Shown in pieces: positions 27,810 to 38,809 of a stretch of DNA of 64,000 nucleotides. Origin of the DNA: Streptomyces sp. NBC_01210 (GTDB taxonomy: Bacteria; Actinomycetota; Actinomycetes; Streptomycetales; Streptomycetaceae); contig NZ_CP108549.1 of the NCBI RefSeq assembly GCF_036010325.1, positions 3,844,001 to 3,908,000 of the forward strand. Reading direction: 5' to 3'. Position 1 is the first letter of the stretch; each line of letters starts with the position of its first letter. Under the pieces are notes generated by a model, which was not told where the DNA came from, ran no database searches, and worked only from the letters and a program-made list of their open reading frames with translations. The position numbers and the translations under genes are program-made.

Positions 27810-28801
27810 GACGCGTTCTCCCTCCCACGGGCAAAGGCCCAGGCGTCCGACACGATGCCCGCCAGGTCGGCGCGGCTCGGCTGCCAGCCCAGGAGTTTGT
27901 GCGCGGTGGCCGCGGAGGCGACGAGCACCGCCGGGTCGCCGCCGCGGCGCGGGGCCACGACCTCCGGGACCGGATGCCCGGTGACCTTGCGTACGGTTTC
28001 GATGACCTCGCGGACCGAGAAGCCGTTGCCGTTGCCGAGGTTGCAGATGAGGTGCTCGCCGGCGGTCGGCGCGTCCAGCGCGAGCAGATGCGCCTCGGCA
28101 AGGTCGGCGACATGGATGTAGTCGCGGACGCAGGTGCCGTCCGGGGTCGGGTAGTCGTCGCCGAACACCGAGATCGACTCACGCTTGCCGAGAGCGACTT
28201 GAAGCACCAGCGGGATGAGATGCGATTCGGGGTCGTGGCGCTCGCCGCAGGTGATGTTGCCCGACGGGCCGTACGCGCCCGCCACGTTGAAGTACCGCAG
28301 GGAGACGGCCGCGAGGCCGTGCGCCACGGCCTCGCCCGTGATCATGTGGTCGACGGCGAGCTTGGACGCGCCGTACGGGCTGGTGGGGGCCGTCGGGTCG
28401 GTCTCGGTGATCGGCATGGAGACCGGTTCGCCGTATGTCGCCGCGGTGGACGAGAAGACCAGCTTGCGCACGCCCGCGTACCGCATGGCGGCAAGCAGCG
28501 CCATGGTCCCGCCCACGTTGTTGGTCCAGTACTTCTCGGGGTTCACCACCGACTCGCCGACCTGCGAGAAGGCCGCGAAGTGCAGCACCGCGTCGTACGA
28601 GGAATCCAGCCACTTGGCAGCATCCTGGATCCGGCCCTCGATGAACTCGGCGCCCGCCGGAACCCCTTCCAGGAACCCGGTCGAGAGGTCGTCGAGCACG
28701 GTCACCCGGTGGCCGGCCTCCAGCAGATGCTGCGCCACCACGCTGCCGACGTATCCCCCGCCACCCGTGACCAGGTACTTCTTCTGCGGCATGCCACTCA
28801 C
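27806..28801 (-). CDS. galE: UDP-glucose 4-epimerase
   Basis: 331 aa short-chain dehydrogenase-type epimerase. [14 protein letters not shown] is the NAD-binding GxxGxx[15 protein letters not shown] holds the catalytic Tyr-x-x-x-Lys. It interconverts UDP-glucose and UDP-galactose. The GTG at the galT stop (GTGA) is chosen for coupling; an internal ATG 9 bp on (MPQKKYLV) is the alternative. Overlaps galK by 4 bp. Confidence 0.96.
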   Translation of the reverse strand: MSGMPQKKYLVTGGGGYVGSVVAQHLLEAGHRVTVLDDLSTGFLEGVPAGAEFIEGRIQDAAKWLDSSYDAVLHFAAFSQVGESVVNPEKYWTNNVGGTMALLAAMRYAGVRKLVFSSTAATYGEPVSMPITETDPTAPTSPYGASKLAVDHMITGEAVAHGLAAVSLRYFNVAGAYGPSGNITCGERHDPESHLIPLVLQVALGKRESISVFGDDYPTPDGTCVRDYIHVADLAEAHLLALDAPTAGEHLICNLGNGNGFSVREVIETVRKVTGHPVPEVVAPRRGGDPAVLVASAATAHKLLGWQPSRADLAGIVSDAWAFARGRENAS

Positions 28802-29841
28802 TCGCTCGCTACCTCTCGCAGTCGCTCGGCCGCGGTTTCCGGCGGCACGTCATTGATGAACACGCTCATACCGGACTCGGAACCCGCGAGGAACTTCAGC
28901 TTGCCGGAAGTCCGGCGGATGGTGAAAAGCTCGAGATGAAGCCCGAAGTCACTCCGGTTGACATCAGCGAAGGGCGCCTGGTGCCAGGCCGCGATGTACG
29001 GCGTCGGCGGCTCCCCCGTACCGAAGATCCGGTCGAAGCGCCTCAATAGTTCCAGATAGATCTGTGGGAACTCTGTGCGCGCCGCGTCGTCCAGCGCCCG
29101 AAGGTCCGGAACACGCCGCAGCGGGTACAGATGCACTTCGTACGGCCAGTGCGCCGCGTACGGCACGAACGCGACCCAGTGCTCACCCTCCAGCACCACT
29201 CGTACGCCCTGCTCACGCTCGCGGGCGACCAGGTCGTCGAAGAGATTGCGGCCGGTCTCGGCCCGATGTCCGGCGGCCGAGCGCAGCATCAGCGCGGTGC
29301 GCGGGGTGACGAAGGGGTACGCGTAGATCTGGCCGTGCGGGTGCCCCAGCGTCACCCCGATCTCGGCACCACGGTTCTCGAAGCAGAAGACCTGCTCCAC
29401 CTGCGGAAGTTCGGCGAGCTCGGCGGTGCGGTCGGTCCAGGCCTCCAGCACCAGCGCGGCCTGCTCCTCGCCGATGTCGGCGAACGAGGCGTCGTGGTCG
29501 GAGGTGAAGCAGACGACCTCGCAGCGGCCGGAGTCGCCGGCCAGGGACGGAAAGCGGTTCTCGAAGACGGCGACGTCGTAGTCGGCGGCCGGGATCTCGC
29601 TGAGGCGGCCGTCCCTGGACGGGCAGAGCGGGCATTCGTCGGCCGGCGGATGGTAGGTGCGGCCCTGACGGTGCGAGGCGATGGCGACCGAGTCGCCGAG
29701 CAGCGGGTCGTGGCGGATTTCGGAGGTGGTGGAGATCGGGTCGAGCGGCCGCCGGTCCACGGCGTCTCGTACGGCGTCGTCGCGGGAGTCGTAGTAGAGC
29801 AGCTCACGACCGTCGGCGAGCCGGGTCGACGTCTTCTTCAC
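28798..29841 (-). CDS. galT: Galactose-1-phosphate uridylyltransferase
   Basis: 347 aa, HIT superfamily. The active-site [13 protein letters not shown] contains the nucleophilic His of [12 protein letters not shown] and [13 protein letters not shown] are family blocks. It swaps UMP between UDP-glucose and galactose 1-phosphate. First gene of galTEK, with GGAG upstream of the ATG. All three gal genes overlap by 4 bp, so one message is translated in a coupled manner. Confidence 0.96.
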   Translation of the reverse strand: MKKTSTRLADGRELLYYDSRDDAVRDAVDRRPLDPISTTSEIRHDPLLGDSVAIASHRQGRTYHPPADECPLCPSRDGRLSEIPAADYDVAVFENRFPSLAGDSGRCEVVCFTSDHDASFADIGEEQAALVLEAWTDRTAELAELPQVEQVFCFENRGAEIGVTLGHPHGQIYAYPFVTPRTALMLRSAAGHRAETGRNLFDDLVAREREQGVRVVLEGEHWVAFVPYAAHWPYEVHLYPLRRVPDLRALDDAARTEFPQIYLELLRRFDRIFGTGEPPTPYIAAWHQAPFADVNRSDFGLHLELFTIRRTSGKLKFLAGSESGMSVFINDVPPETAAERLREVASE

Positions 29842-29878
29842 TCTGGAGCTCCCTCAGCCTCCCAGCAAACAGAACCGC

Positions 29879-29912
29879 ACATAACAAATCACAAGCCAAC
29901 AGTCATCGTCAA
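29879..29912 (-). promoter_or_regulatory. Putative galTEK promoter/operator region
   Basis: An AT-rich island upstream of galT in which the minus strand reads TTGACG, then TTGTGAT, TTGTTA and TGTG elements. The gal operon promoter galP1 of S. lividans is known to be galactose-inducible and glucose-repressed through a complex operator; these repeats are in the right place but were not matched to it base by base. Confidence 0.35.
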
Positions 29913-30066
29913 TGGGCATGCAGCATGCGCTTACTTAGGACATTTCAACCAGATGAGCCAGGCGAACCAGGTGAACCAGATGAGATCCGAGTCGGCCGTG
30001 CCGATCTTCGGTACGAGGACGTCGGGGACCACGCCCGAGGTCACCGACCCCGAGGACGCGTAACGC

Positions 30067-30759
30067 CTACTCCGCCACCGGTCCGGGCGACGAGGCGATC
30101 GTCGCCCGGTCCAGCAGTCCGGTGCGCGCCGCCAGCGCCGCGGCCTCCAGCCGGGAGCCCACTCCCAGCTTCATCAACACCCGCTGCACATGCGTACGGG
30201 CCGTGCTCGGCGCTATCCCCATCCCGGCCGCGATCAGCCGGGTGTCCTCGCCCTCCGCGACCCTGACCAGCACCTCGACCTCGCGCGGAGTGAGCAGCTG
30301 CAGCAGTCGCTGCCCCTCGTCGTCCGGCTGCGCGGCCGGGTTGAGCAGCTCGGCGAACGCGCCCTGGAGCAGCTGCGGAGCCACCACGGCCTCGCCCGCC
30401 CGCGCCTTGACCATCGCCCGCTCGACGCCCTCGATCCGCTCGTCGTGACGCACATAACCGGAGGCGCCGGCCGCGAAGGCCGCGGCGATCCCTCGCGGGC
30501 TCGGCACCGGGCCGAGGACCACCACAGCCACCTGTGGGCGCTCCCGCTTGATCTTCACGATCGGGTCGAAGGCGCCCGGTTCCGCGGGTGCCGCCGTGCC
30601 CAGCAGGCACACCTCGGGCGCCCTGGCCACCACCAGCTCGGCCGCGCCGGCCCCCGGAGCGGCAGCAGCGAGCACCCGGTGCCCACGCAGTTTCAAGGCC
30701 GAGGCGAGTGCCTCGGCGAGCAGTCGGTGATCATCGACCACCACGAGCCGCACGCCCAT
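30067..30759 (-). CDS. Atypical LuxR-type response regulator lacking the phospho-acceptor Asp
   Basis: 230 aa. The receiver starts VRLVVVDDHRLLAEAL, but the strand that should carry the phospho-accepting Asp reads VCLLGTAAPAEPG, with Gly in its place. HTH at ~155-215: LTPREVEVLVRVAEGEDTR and APSTARTHVQRVLMKLGV. Regulators of this type respond to ligands or protein partners rather than phosphorylation (established for atypical receivers; inferred here). No kinase gene adjoins it. The GC-rich C-terminus ends 225 bp from galT. Confidence 0.83.
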   Translation of the reverse strand: MGVRLVVVDDHRLLAEALASALKLRGHRVLAAAAPGAGAAELVVARAPEVCLLGTAAPAEPGAFDPIVKIKRERPQVAVVVLGPVPSPRGIAAAFAAGASGYVRHDERIEGVERAMVKARAGEAVVAPQLLQGAFAELLNPAAQPDDEGQRLLQLLTPREVEVLVRVAEGEDTRLIAAGMGIAPSTARTHVQRVLMKLGVGSRLEAAALAARTGLLDRATIASSPGPVAE

Positions 30760-30912
30760 CGAGCAACCCCCATCCCCGCGAGCTGGCCCCCCGGCCCTCC
30801 TGCCCCGGCAAGCTACACGCTTGTTCGACGTTGCGCGCCCTTAACTCGGCAGAAGCCCCCCAGAATGCCGAATTCTTCGCCAAACAGGGCTACAACAGGG
30901 CTAGTCATGACT

Positions 30913-30950
30913 GTGGCCCGGCACATCGGAGAACCGATGTGCCGGGCCAC
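30913..30950 (-). terminator. Terminator of the first beta-propeller gene
   Basis: Perfect 17-bp stem (GTGGCCCGGCACATCGG / CCGATGTGCCGGGCCAC) with a 4-nt loop, about 43 bp past the stop of the downstream-most PQQ-like gene in its direction of transcription. Confidence 0.85.
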
Positions 30951-30992
30951 TGACCGGAGTTGTGCCGCGCGCGGCGTGCGCCCGGTCGGAAG

Positions 30993-32858
30993 TCAGTCGG
31001 CCGTGCTGAAGGCGACAGCCAGGTACTTCTTCCCGAACGACGCGCCGGATGAGGTCGGCTTGCTCATCAGGACCGCGCCGATGTACAGCCGGCCGTTCGC
31101 GTAGCGGTACTCGGCGTAGTCCGAGGAGAAACTGGTCTCCGCCTCACGGACCGGCTTGTCGGCCGGATTGTCCATCAGCACCGTCTGCTTGAAGGTGCCG
31201 CCGTCGATGCTGACGACCTGGCCGCCCTTGTCGTAGGGGGGCCACCTGTAGGCGATGATGTTGCCGCCGTCCATCCGGATCGGGAACATCGTGTACCGGT
31301 CGCCCGCGTCGGCCCGGTCACTGGTGGGCTTTCCGGTGGCGAGGTCGAAGGACAGGATCTCGTTGGTGTCGCCGTAATCCCCCGTGCCCTCGTGGTCCGC
31401 GGTCGGCAGGTAGATCTTGCCGTTTCCGACGACGACCTTCTGGCACTCCTCGACCTCGGTGGAATCGCACCGCGCCTCGTACTTGTCACCGGTGGCCGGG
31501 ATCTTGGCGCGCAGCGCACCCTTCTCGTCGAGCGAGAAGAAGTCCGAGATGCCGCCCGAGCCCGTGTCGCCGACGTCGGCGGCGACGACCAGCGGCTTGG
31601 TGGAGACGATGCTCGCGTAGCCGACGCCGGGCGGCAGCTTGTACGAGAACAGCGGGGTGCCGTTGGCCGGGTTCAGGCCCTGGATGCTGACCTGCGCGTT
31701 GTCGTAAGAACCGCACTTGCGGACCGCGACGAGCGCCTCGCCGCCGCCGTACCCCATGTCGTAGCACTGCTCGCCGTTGACCGTGGGCTTCCAGCGGACC
31801 GCGCCGCTGTTGAGGTCGAACGCCCCACCGCCGTCGGAGCCGCCCGCGGCGACCGTGGTGCCGCTCTGGGTGATCTCTCCGAACTGGGCCTTGGCGTCAC
31901 CGGACTTGGCGCTGGTGACGGACTTGCTCCACAGCAGCTTGCCGGTGTTGAGATCGACGACGCCGACCTCGGTGCACGGCTGGAAGTTCTTCGGCGGAGT
32001 CCGCTTGGCGGCCTCGAAGACGATCGCGGCCTTGAAGTCCTTGGACACATGGCGTGAAGCCGCGCAGACCTGACCCGGGAGCGGGAGGGTCCACAGCGGG
32101 GTGCCCTTGGCCGCGTCGTAGCCGACGATCGAATTGACCCCGGGCTTGACGTAGGCCTTGTCGGTGACCCAGGAGCCCTTGACGCTCGTGAGGTCGGTGC
32201 GCGCGGGCTCCGGCAGCTGGAAGGCCACCTTGGAGTGGATGTTCGCGGGCGCCTGCTCCTTGCCGGGGCCGTCGGCGGCCTTGCCGCCGCCGGTGGAACC
32301 GCCGTTGGAGCCCTCGGAGCCGCCGCCCGAGCTGTTCTTGCTCTCGTCCTTCTTACCGCCGCCGTCGTCGTCCTTGGAGGCGAACCAGATGCCGCCGACG
32401 ACGATCAGCACCACGGCGAGCGACGCCGCGATGATGATCTGCATCTGCGTGCTCAGCTTCTTGCCGCCGCCACCGCCACTTCCGCCGGGCTGGGGCTGTG
32501 CGTACTGCGGCTGCGCGTACTGCGGCTGCATGGGCGTGGTCGGGTAGCCGTAGCCCGGCTGGGCCGGCGGCTGTCCGGCCGGAGGCGTCTGCGGGACGCC
32601 GTAGCCGGGCGCCTGGCCCGGCGCCTGCGGATAGCCGTAACCGGGCTGGCCCTGCGGCGGCTGGGCGGGCGGCTGCGTCTGCGTCTGCGTCTGCGGATAG
32701 CCGTACGAAGGGCCCTGCGCGGGTGGCTGCGTCGGGGCTCCGAAGCCGCCGGGCGGCGGATCCTGCGGAGCGCCGAACCCGCCCTGCGGCGGCGGCCCCG
32801 GCGGCTGGTTCGGCGGGGGCCCCGGCGGCTGGTTCGGCGGGGGTGGTGGCTGCGTCAT
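30993..32858 (-). CDS. Membrane-anchored PQQ-like beta-propeller protein (copy 1)
   Basis: 621 aa. Residues 1-130 are Pro/Gln/Gly/Tyr-rich cytoplasmic repeats (GYGYPQ, NQPPGPPP). One membrane helix lies at ~138-161 (MQIIIAASLAVVLIVVGGIW), then a Gly/Ser/Lys linker. An extracytoplasmic WD/PQQ-type propeller (~210-620) has repeated DLNTGKLLW-, AKGTPLWTL- and DLATGKP-type blade motifs. Four Cys occur in the propeller. No PQQ-dependent dehydrogenase active site was recognised, so a binding or sensing role is likelier. It is the last of three tandem paralogues. Confidence 0.8.
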   Translation of the reverse strand: MTQPPPPPNQPPGPPPNQPPGPPPQGGFGAPQDPPPGGFGAPTQPPAQGPSYGYPQTQTQTQPPAQPPQGQPGYGYPQAPGQAPGYGVPQTPPAGQPPAQPGYGYPTTPMQPQYAQPQYAQPQPGGSGGGGGKKLSTQMQIIIAASLAVVLIVVGGIWFASKDDDGGGKKDESKNSSGGGSEGSNGGSTGGGKAADGPGKEQAPANIHSKVAFQLPEPARTDLTSVKGSWVTDKAYVKPGVNSIVGYDAAKGTPLWTLPLPGQVCAASRHVSKDFKAAIVFEAAKRTPPKNFQPCTEVGVVDLNTGKLLWSKSVTSAKSGDAKAQFGEITQSGTTVAAGGSDGGGAFDLNSGAVRWKPTVNGEQCYDMGYGGGEALVAVRKCGSYDNAQVSIQGLNPANGTPLFSYKLPPGVGYASIVSTKPLVVAADVGDTGSGGISDFFSLDEKGALRAKIPATGDKYEARCDSTEVEECQKVVVGNGKIYLPTADHEGTGDYGDTNEILSFDLATGKPTSDRADAGDRYTMFPIRMDGGNIIAYRWPPYDKGGQVVSIDGGTFKQTVLMDNPADKPVREAETSFSSDYAEYRYANGRLYIGAVLMSKPTSSGASFGKKYLAVAFSTAD

Positions 32859-32911
32859 GGCGTACTTACCTCTGGAGAAAGGGAGTTGGGTCTGAAGGAC
32901 TCAGGACGCGG

Positions 32912-34693
32912 TCACTTGCCGAAGGCCATCAAGGTCTTCGTCTCCTTCTCCTCCGCGTCGTTGCTGGCGCTGACGCGGCCACTCGCGATGAAGAACCGGC
33001 CGTCCGCGTACACCATCTTGGCGGAGTAGAAGGAGTTCTCGATCTCAGCGGTCGAGGCCGGGTGTTGCAGCAGCACCTTCGGCGCACCACCCGTAGGCGC
33101 GATCGTGGCGACCGCACCGCCCTTGTCGTACGACGCTTCCTTGTAGACGAGTACGCTCCCGTCCTGCATGCCCAGCGGCGTCATCGAGGTGTCGCCGCCC
33201 GCGGGCGAACGCCACTTGGGCTTGCCGGTGTCGAGATTGAACGCGACGACCTCGTTGGCCCCGCCCGCCCGGGCCGGCTCGGTCGACATGTAGAACGTGC
33301 TCGCGTCGGCGGCGACGCCGGTGCAGCCCTCGAGGTTCTGGCCGAAGACCACGAACGAACCGCCGCAGCGCGGCTGGAACTTGTCCTTGCCGCCGTCGAT
33401 CTGCGAGCGCACCGTGCCGTTGTCCTTCAGCGCGACGATGGACCACTTCTTCGGCTCACGCTGCGTCAGGGAGATGACCAGCGGGCTGGCCGAGTAGACC
33501 TTGTCGATCTCCCAGCCGACCGGAGCGTTGAATGTCCACTTGGGCTTGCCGGTGGCCGGGTCGACCTCCGACAGCTGCTGCTTGGGCTTGTTGTAGTCCG
33601 ACGTCGGGCAGCTCGCCGCGGCGATCAGCTTGGGGCCGCCCGCGAAGGCGAACGGCTTGCAGCCCTCGCTCGGGCCCTTGAAGAGCTGCTTGCCGTCGGC
33701 CATCGAGAAGCCGTAGGAGTTGCCGCTGCCCCCGGCCGCGAGAGTGTTGCCGCTGATCGACAGAGTGAAGTCGGAGAGCGAGCTGAAGGCGCCACTGGCC
33801 TTGGGAATCGGCTTCTTCCAGCCCGCCTTGCCGGTCTTGAGGTCGATCATCTGCAGATTGAGGCACTTGGCCTTCTCGGTGAGACCGTCCTTGACCCCCA
33901 CGACGATCTTGCCGTCGGCAGAGGTCTGCGCGGGCGCGGAGCAGATCTCGGCGCCGAGCGGCAGACTCCACTTCTTCTTGCCGTCGGTCGCCGAGTAGCC
34001 GACGACCTCCTTGTACATGCCCTTGACGACGGTGTCACCGACGACCCACGGGCCGAACACATCGGCGCCGTTGCGCGGCAGGTCGACATCGTTCTTCGTC
34101 AGGAACAGGACCTTCGCCTCGCCCGGCTTGCGCCCGGCGTTGAGGTCGTCGTCGGCCTGACGGCCGTCGCCGCTGCCGTCGCCCTGGTCGACGGACGCCG
34201 AGCCCGTCGGCTTGGGGTCGTCGCTCTTGCTGACGTTCTGCTTGTTGTCCTTCTCGTCGTCACCGCCGCTGACGGCGAGGTAGGTGCCGCCGCCGATCAC
34301 CAGCAGCGCGGCGACGGCCGCGCCGACGACGGCGCCGGGCTTGCCCTTGAAGAAGCCGCCGATGCCACCGCCGCCACCGGGCGGGGTGGGCGCGCCGGGG
34401 TACTGCGGCTGGGTCGGGTAGCCGCCGTAGGGACCCGGCTGCTGGTTGTACGGGCCGGGCTGCTGGTTGTACGGACCCGGCTGGCCGGGGGCCTGCTGCG
34501 GGTAGCCGTAACCCGCCTGGGCGGGCGGCTGTTGCGGGTAGCCGTAGCCGGGCGCCCCGGGAGGAGTCGCGGGCGGCGGCCCCTGCGGGGCGGGCGGCAT
34601 CTGCGGCGGCTGCGCGGGCGGCTGAGGAGCGCCGAAGCCTCCCTGTGGCGGCTGGTTCGGCTGCTGCGGCGGCTGGTTCGGCGGCTGTGTCAT
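32912..34693 (-). CDS. Membrane-anchored PQQ-like beta-propeller protein (copy 2)
   Basis: 593 aa, same plan as its neighbours: Pro/Gln/Tyr-rich N-terminus (GYPQQ, GPYNQQP repeats), a membrane helix at ~119-142 (AVVGAAVAALLVIGGGTYLA), an acidic/Lys linker and a propeller with DLKTGKAGWKKP, DPATGKPKWTF and NLDTGKPKWRS blades. The C-terminus ends TLMAFGK. It shares far more of its propeller with copy 3 than with copy 1. Sits 68 bp from copy 3 and 53 bp from copy 1, on one transcript. Confidence 0.8.
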   Translation of the reverse strand: MTQPPNQPPQQPNQPPQGGFGAPQPPAQPPQMPPAPQGPPPATPPGAPGYGYPQQPPAQAGYGYPQQAPGQPGPYNQQPGPYNQQPGPYGGYPTQPQYPGAPTPPGGGGGIGGFFKGKPGAVVGAAVAALLVIGGGTYLAVSGGDDEKDNKQNVSKSDDPKPTGSASVDQGDGSGDGRQADDDLNAGRKPGEAKVLFLTKNDVDLPRNGADVFGPWVVGDTVVKGMYKEVVGYSATDGKKKWSLPLGAEICSAPAQTSADGKIVVGVKDGLTEKAKCLNLQMIDLKTGKAGWKKPIPKASGAFSSLSDFTLSISGNTLAAGGSGNSYGFSMADGKQLFKGPSEGCKPFAFAGGPKLIAAASCPTSDYNKPKQQLSEVDPATGKPKWTFNAPVGWEIDKVYSASPLVISLTQREPKKWSIVALKDNGTVRSQIDGGKDKFQPRCGGSFVVFGQNLEGCTGVAADASTFYMSTEPARAGGANEVVAFNLDTGKPKWRSPAGGDTSMTPLGMQDGSVLVYKEASYDKGGAVATIAPTGGAPKVLLQHPASTAEIENSFYSAKMVYADGRFFIASGRVSASNDAEEKETKTLMAFGK

Positions 34694-34761
34694 GAGTGTT
34701 TACCTCTGGAAATGGGGAGATGGGAGAAGGAGTTGGGGTGTCCGAACGACTCAGAACGCGG

Positions 34762-36471
34762 TCACTTGCCGAAGGCCATCAAGGTCGTCGTCTCCCGCTC
34801 CTTGGCGTCGTCGAGGCCGTTGACACTGGTAGCGGTGAGGAAGAACCGGCCGCCCGCGTACACCGTCCGCGGCTCGAGGAAGCCGGCCTCGATCTCGGCG
34901 GTCGACAGCGGGTGCTTCAGTACGGCTTTCGGTGCGCCGCCCGCCGGCGCGACGGTCGCGATCGCGCCGCCCAGGCTGAAGGTCGGGGCGATGTAGACCA
35001 CGACGCTGCCGTTCTCCACGGTGACCGGCATCATGGTGCGGTCCAGTCCCGCCGTTGAACGCCACTTGGGCTTGCCGGTGTCCAGGCTGAAGGCCACGAC
35101 CTCATTGGTGCCGGTCGGCTCCGTGGCCAGGTAGAGGGTGGACGCGTCGGCGGCGACACCGGTACACCACCCTTGGATGTCCCCGCGGAAGGCGATGACG
35201 GCCGAACTGCTGCAGCGCGGCTGGAACTTGTCCTTGTCGACCTGGAGCTGGGAGCGGAGCCTCCCGCTGTCCGTCAGAGCGATGACGCGCCGCTTGGTGG
35301 TTTCGTCGGAGCCGTCGGCGTCCAGCTTGATGGAGACGACGACCGGGCTGACCGAGTAGACCTTGTCGACCTGCCAGTTGGCGGGGAGCGCGTACGTCCA
35401 CTTGGGCTTGCCGGTGGCCGGGTCGACCTCCTGGATCTCCCCCTTGAAGTTCTCCGCGTCGCTGGTGGGGCAGCTCGCGGCGGCGATCAGCCTGATGCCG
35501 CCCGCGAACCCGTAGGGCAGGCAGCGGGAGGACGGCTTGCCGAAGAGCTGCTTGCCGTCGCTGAGGCTGAAGCCGTAGGAGTTGTCCAGGCCTGCCATGG
35601 TGAGCGTGTTCCCGCTGACGGCGAGGACGAAGTCGGAAAAGCCGATGAGCTGTTTGGGCTTGGGAATGGGCTTCTTCCAACCCGCCTTGCCGGTCTTCGT
35701 ATCGATCATCTGGAGGTCGCTGCAGTCGGACTTCTCCGTGGTGCCGCTCTTGACACCGATGACGATCTTTCCGTCGGCCGAAGCCTGGGGGGCGGCCAGG
35801 CACACAGGAGTACCGAGCTTCAGGCTCCACTTCTTCTTGCCGTCGGTCACCGAGTAGCCGGCGACCTCCCGGTACATGGCCTTGACGAGCGTGTCCCCCT
35901 CGACCCAGGGGCCGAATATCTCCGCGCCGTTGCCCGGCACGTCGACGTCGTTCTTCGATATGAACAGAACCTTCGCCTCGCCCGGCCTGCGCCGGGCGTT
36001 GGGGTCCTGGCCGCCGGGGGTGCCGTCGGAGGTGCCCTGGTCGACGGATGCCGAGCCGGACGGCTTGGGATGCTCGCTGCTCTCGCTGACGCCGGCCTTG
36101 TCGTCCTTGCCGTCACCGCTGAGCGCGAACCAGGTACCGCCGCCGAGCACCAGCAGGCCTGCGACCGCCGCGCCGATGATGACTCCGGGCCTGCCCTTGA
36201 AGAAGCCGGAGCCACCGCCGGGCGGGGTGGGTCCGCCCGCGTACTGCGGCTGGGTCGAGTAGCCGCTGTACGGCCCCGGCTGCTGACCGTACGGGCCGGG
36301 CGGCTGGTTGTAGGGACCCGGCTGACCGGGGGCCTGCTGCGGGTAGCCGTGGCCGGGCCGCGTGGGCGGCATCTGCGGAGGCTGGGCAGGCGGTTGAGGA
36401 AACTCGTGCTGCGGGCCCTGGGAAACGCCGAAGCCACCCTGCGGCTGTTGCTGGCCGGGCGGCTGAGTCAT
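34762..36471 (-). CDS. Membrane-anchored PQQ-like beta-propeller protein (copy 3)
   Basis: 569 aa from the ATG reading MTQPPGQQQP, with GGGGG upstream; a longer in-frame start is 9 codons back. Pro/Gln-rich tail, helix at ~97-117 (VIIGAAVAGLLVLGGGTWFA), then a propeller whose blades (DTKTGKAGWKKPIPK, DPATGKPKWTY, SLDTGKPKWRS) and end (TLMAFGK) closely match copy 2. First gene of the three-gene tandem; a recent duplication with copy 2 is likely. Confidence 0.8.
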   Translation of the reverse strand: MTQPPGQQQPQGGFGVSQGPQHEFPQPPAQPPQMPPTRPGHGYPQQAPGQPGPYNQPPGPYGQQPGPYSGYSTQPQYAGGPTPPGGGSGFFKGRPGVIIGAAVAGLLVLGGGTWFALSGDGKDDKAGVSESSEHPKPSGSASVDQGTSDGTPGGQDPNARRRPGEAKVLFISKNDVDVPGNGAEIFGPWVEGDTLVKAMYREVAGYSVTDGKKKWSLKLGTPVCLAAPQASADGKIVIGVKSGTTEKSDCSDLQMIDTKTGKAGWKKPIPKPKQLIGFSDFVLAVSGNTLTMAGLDNSYGFSLSDGKQLFGKPSSRCLPYGFAGGIRLIAAASCPTSDAENFKGEIQEVDPATGKPKWTYALPANWQVDKVYSVSPVVVSIKLDADGSDETTKRRVIALTDSGRLRSQLQVDKDKFQPRCSSSAVIAFRGDIQGWCTGVAADASTLYLATEPTGTNEVVAFSLDTGKPKWRSTAGLDRTMMPVTVENGSVVVYIAPTFSLGGAIATVAPAGGAPKAVLKHPLSTAEIEAGFLEPRTVYAGGRFFLTATSVNGLDDAKERETTTLMAFGK

Positions 36472-36628
36472 CGGTACGTCCCCCTTGGTGCGGCCCACTG
36501 CCCGAGCCGGTCTCCCCCGCTGTTCCGGCGAGCGTTTGCTCCGAGAAGGAGCGATTCGGACATGGATTGCGCTGTTTCAGGTCAGTCGAGCGGAGCTTCT
36601 TTCTATCACTCGGCCATGCTCGAACAAG

Positions 36629-36666
36629 GGGCCGGTCCACCCCTGTTCCCAAGGGAGGACCGGCCC
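36629..36666 (-). terminator. Terminator of the ABC-F gene
   Basis: 10-bp perfect outer stem (GGGCCGGTCC / GGACCGGCCC) with an inner CCCCT/AGGG pairing in the 18-nt loop, 35 bp after the ABC-F stop. Confidence 0.7.
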
Positions 36667-36700
36667 GTGATGCGGTTGTTACGCGCTCTGCACCGCTCCT

Positions 36701-38512
<1,812 letters not shown>

Positions 38513-38809
38513 TTCACTCCTGGGACGGGGGATGGATCGACGTCCAGGGTAGTCGCCCGGCCGGACCTGTTTCCGGCAGCCGAGGATCACCGGGCTCCGG
38601 CGGCCCATGGACGACCTGTGACCCGTTTTCGGCCAACGTTCAGCGCCTTCCTGTCGCGAGCAACCAGGACACCTCTGCCCAACTCTCACAGGCCACACAG
38701 GTCGTACCGGGCCACCTGAGGGAGCGGGCACATCGGGGGCGTGTCCGGCCGGTCGGCCGTGGGCTCTGACCAGTCCGATGCCACCGAAACACTCGCAGAC
38801 GAGGAACCG

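Noticed and set aside
32498..34996. 832-codon plus-strand frame opposite the beta-propeller genes
   Set aside because: Arg/Gly-rich antisense shadow; the minus-strand paralogues explain the sequence.
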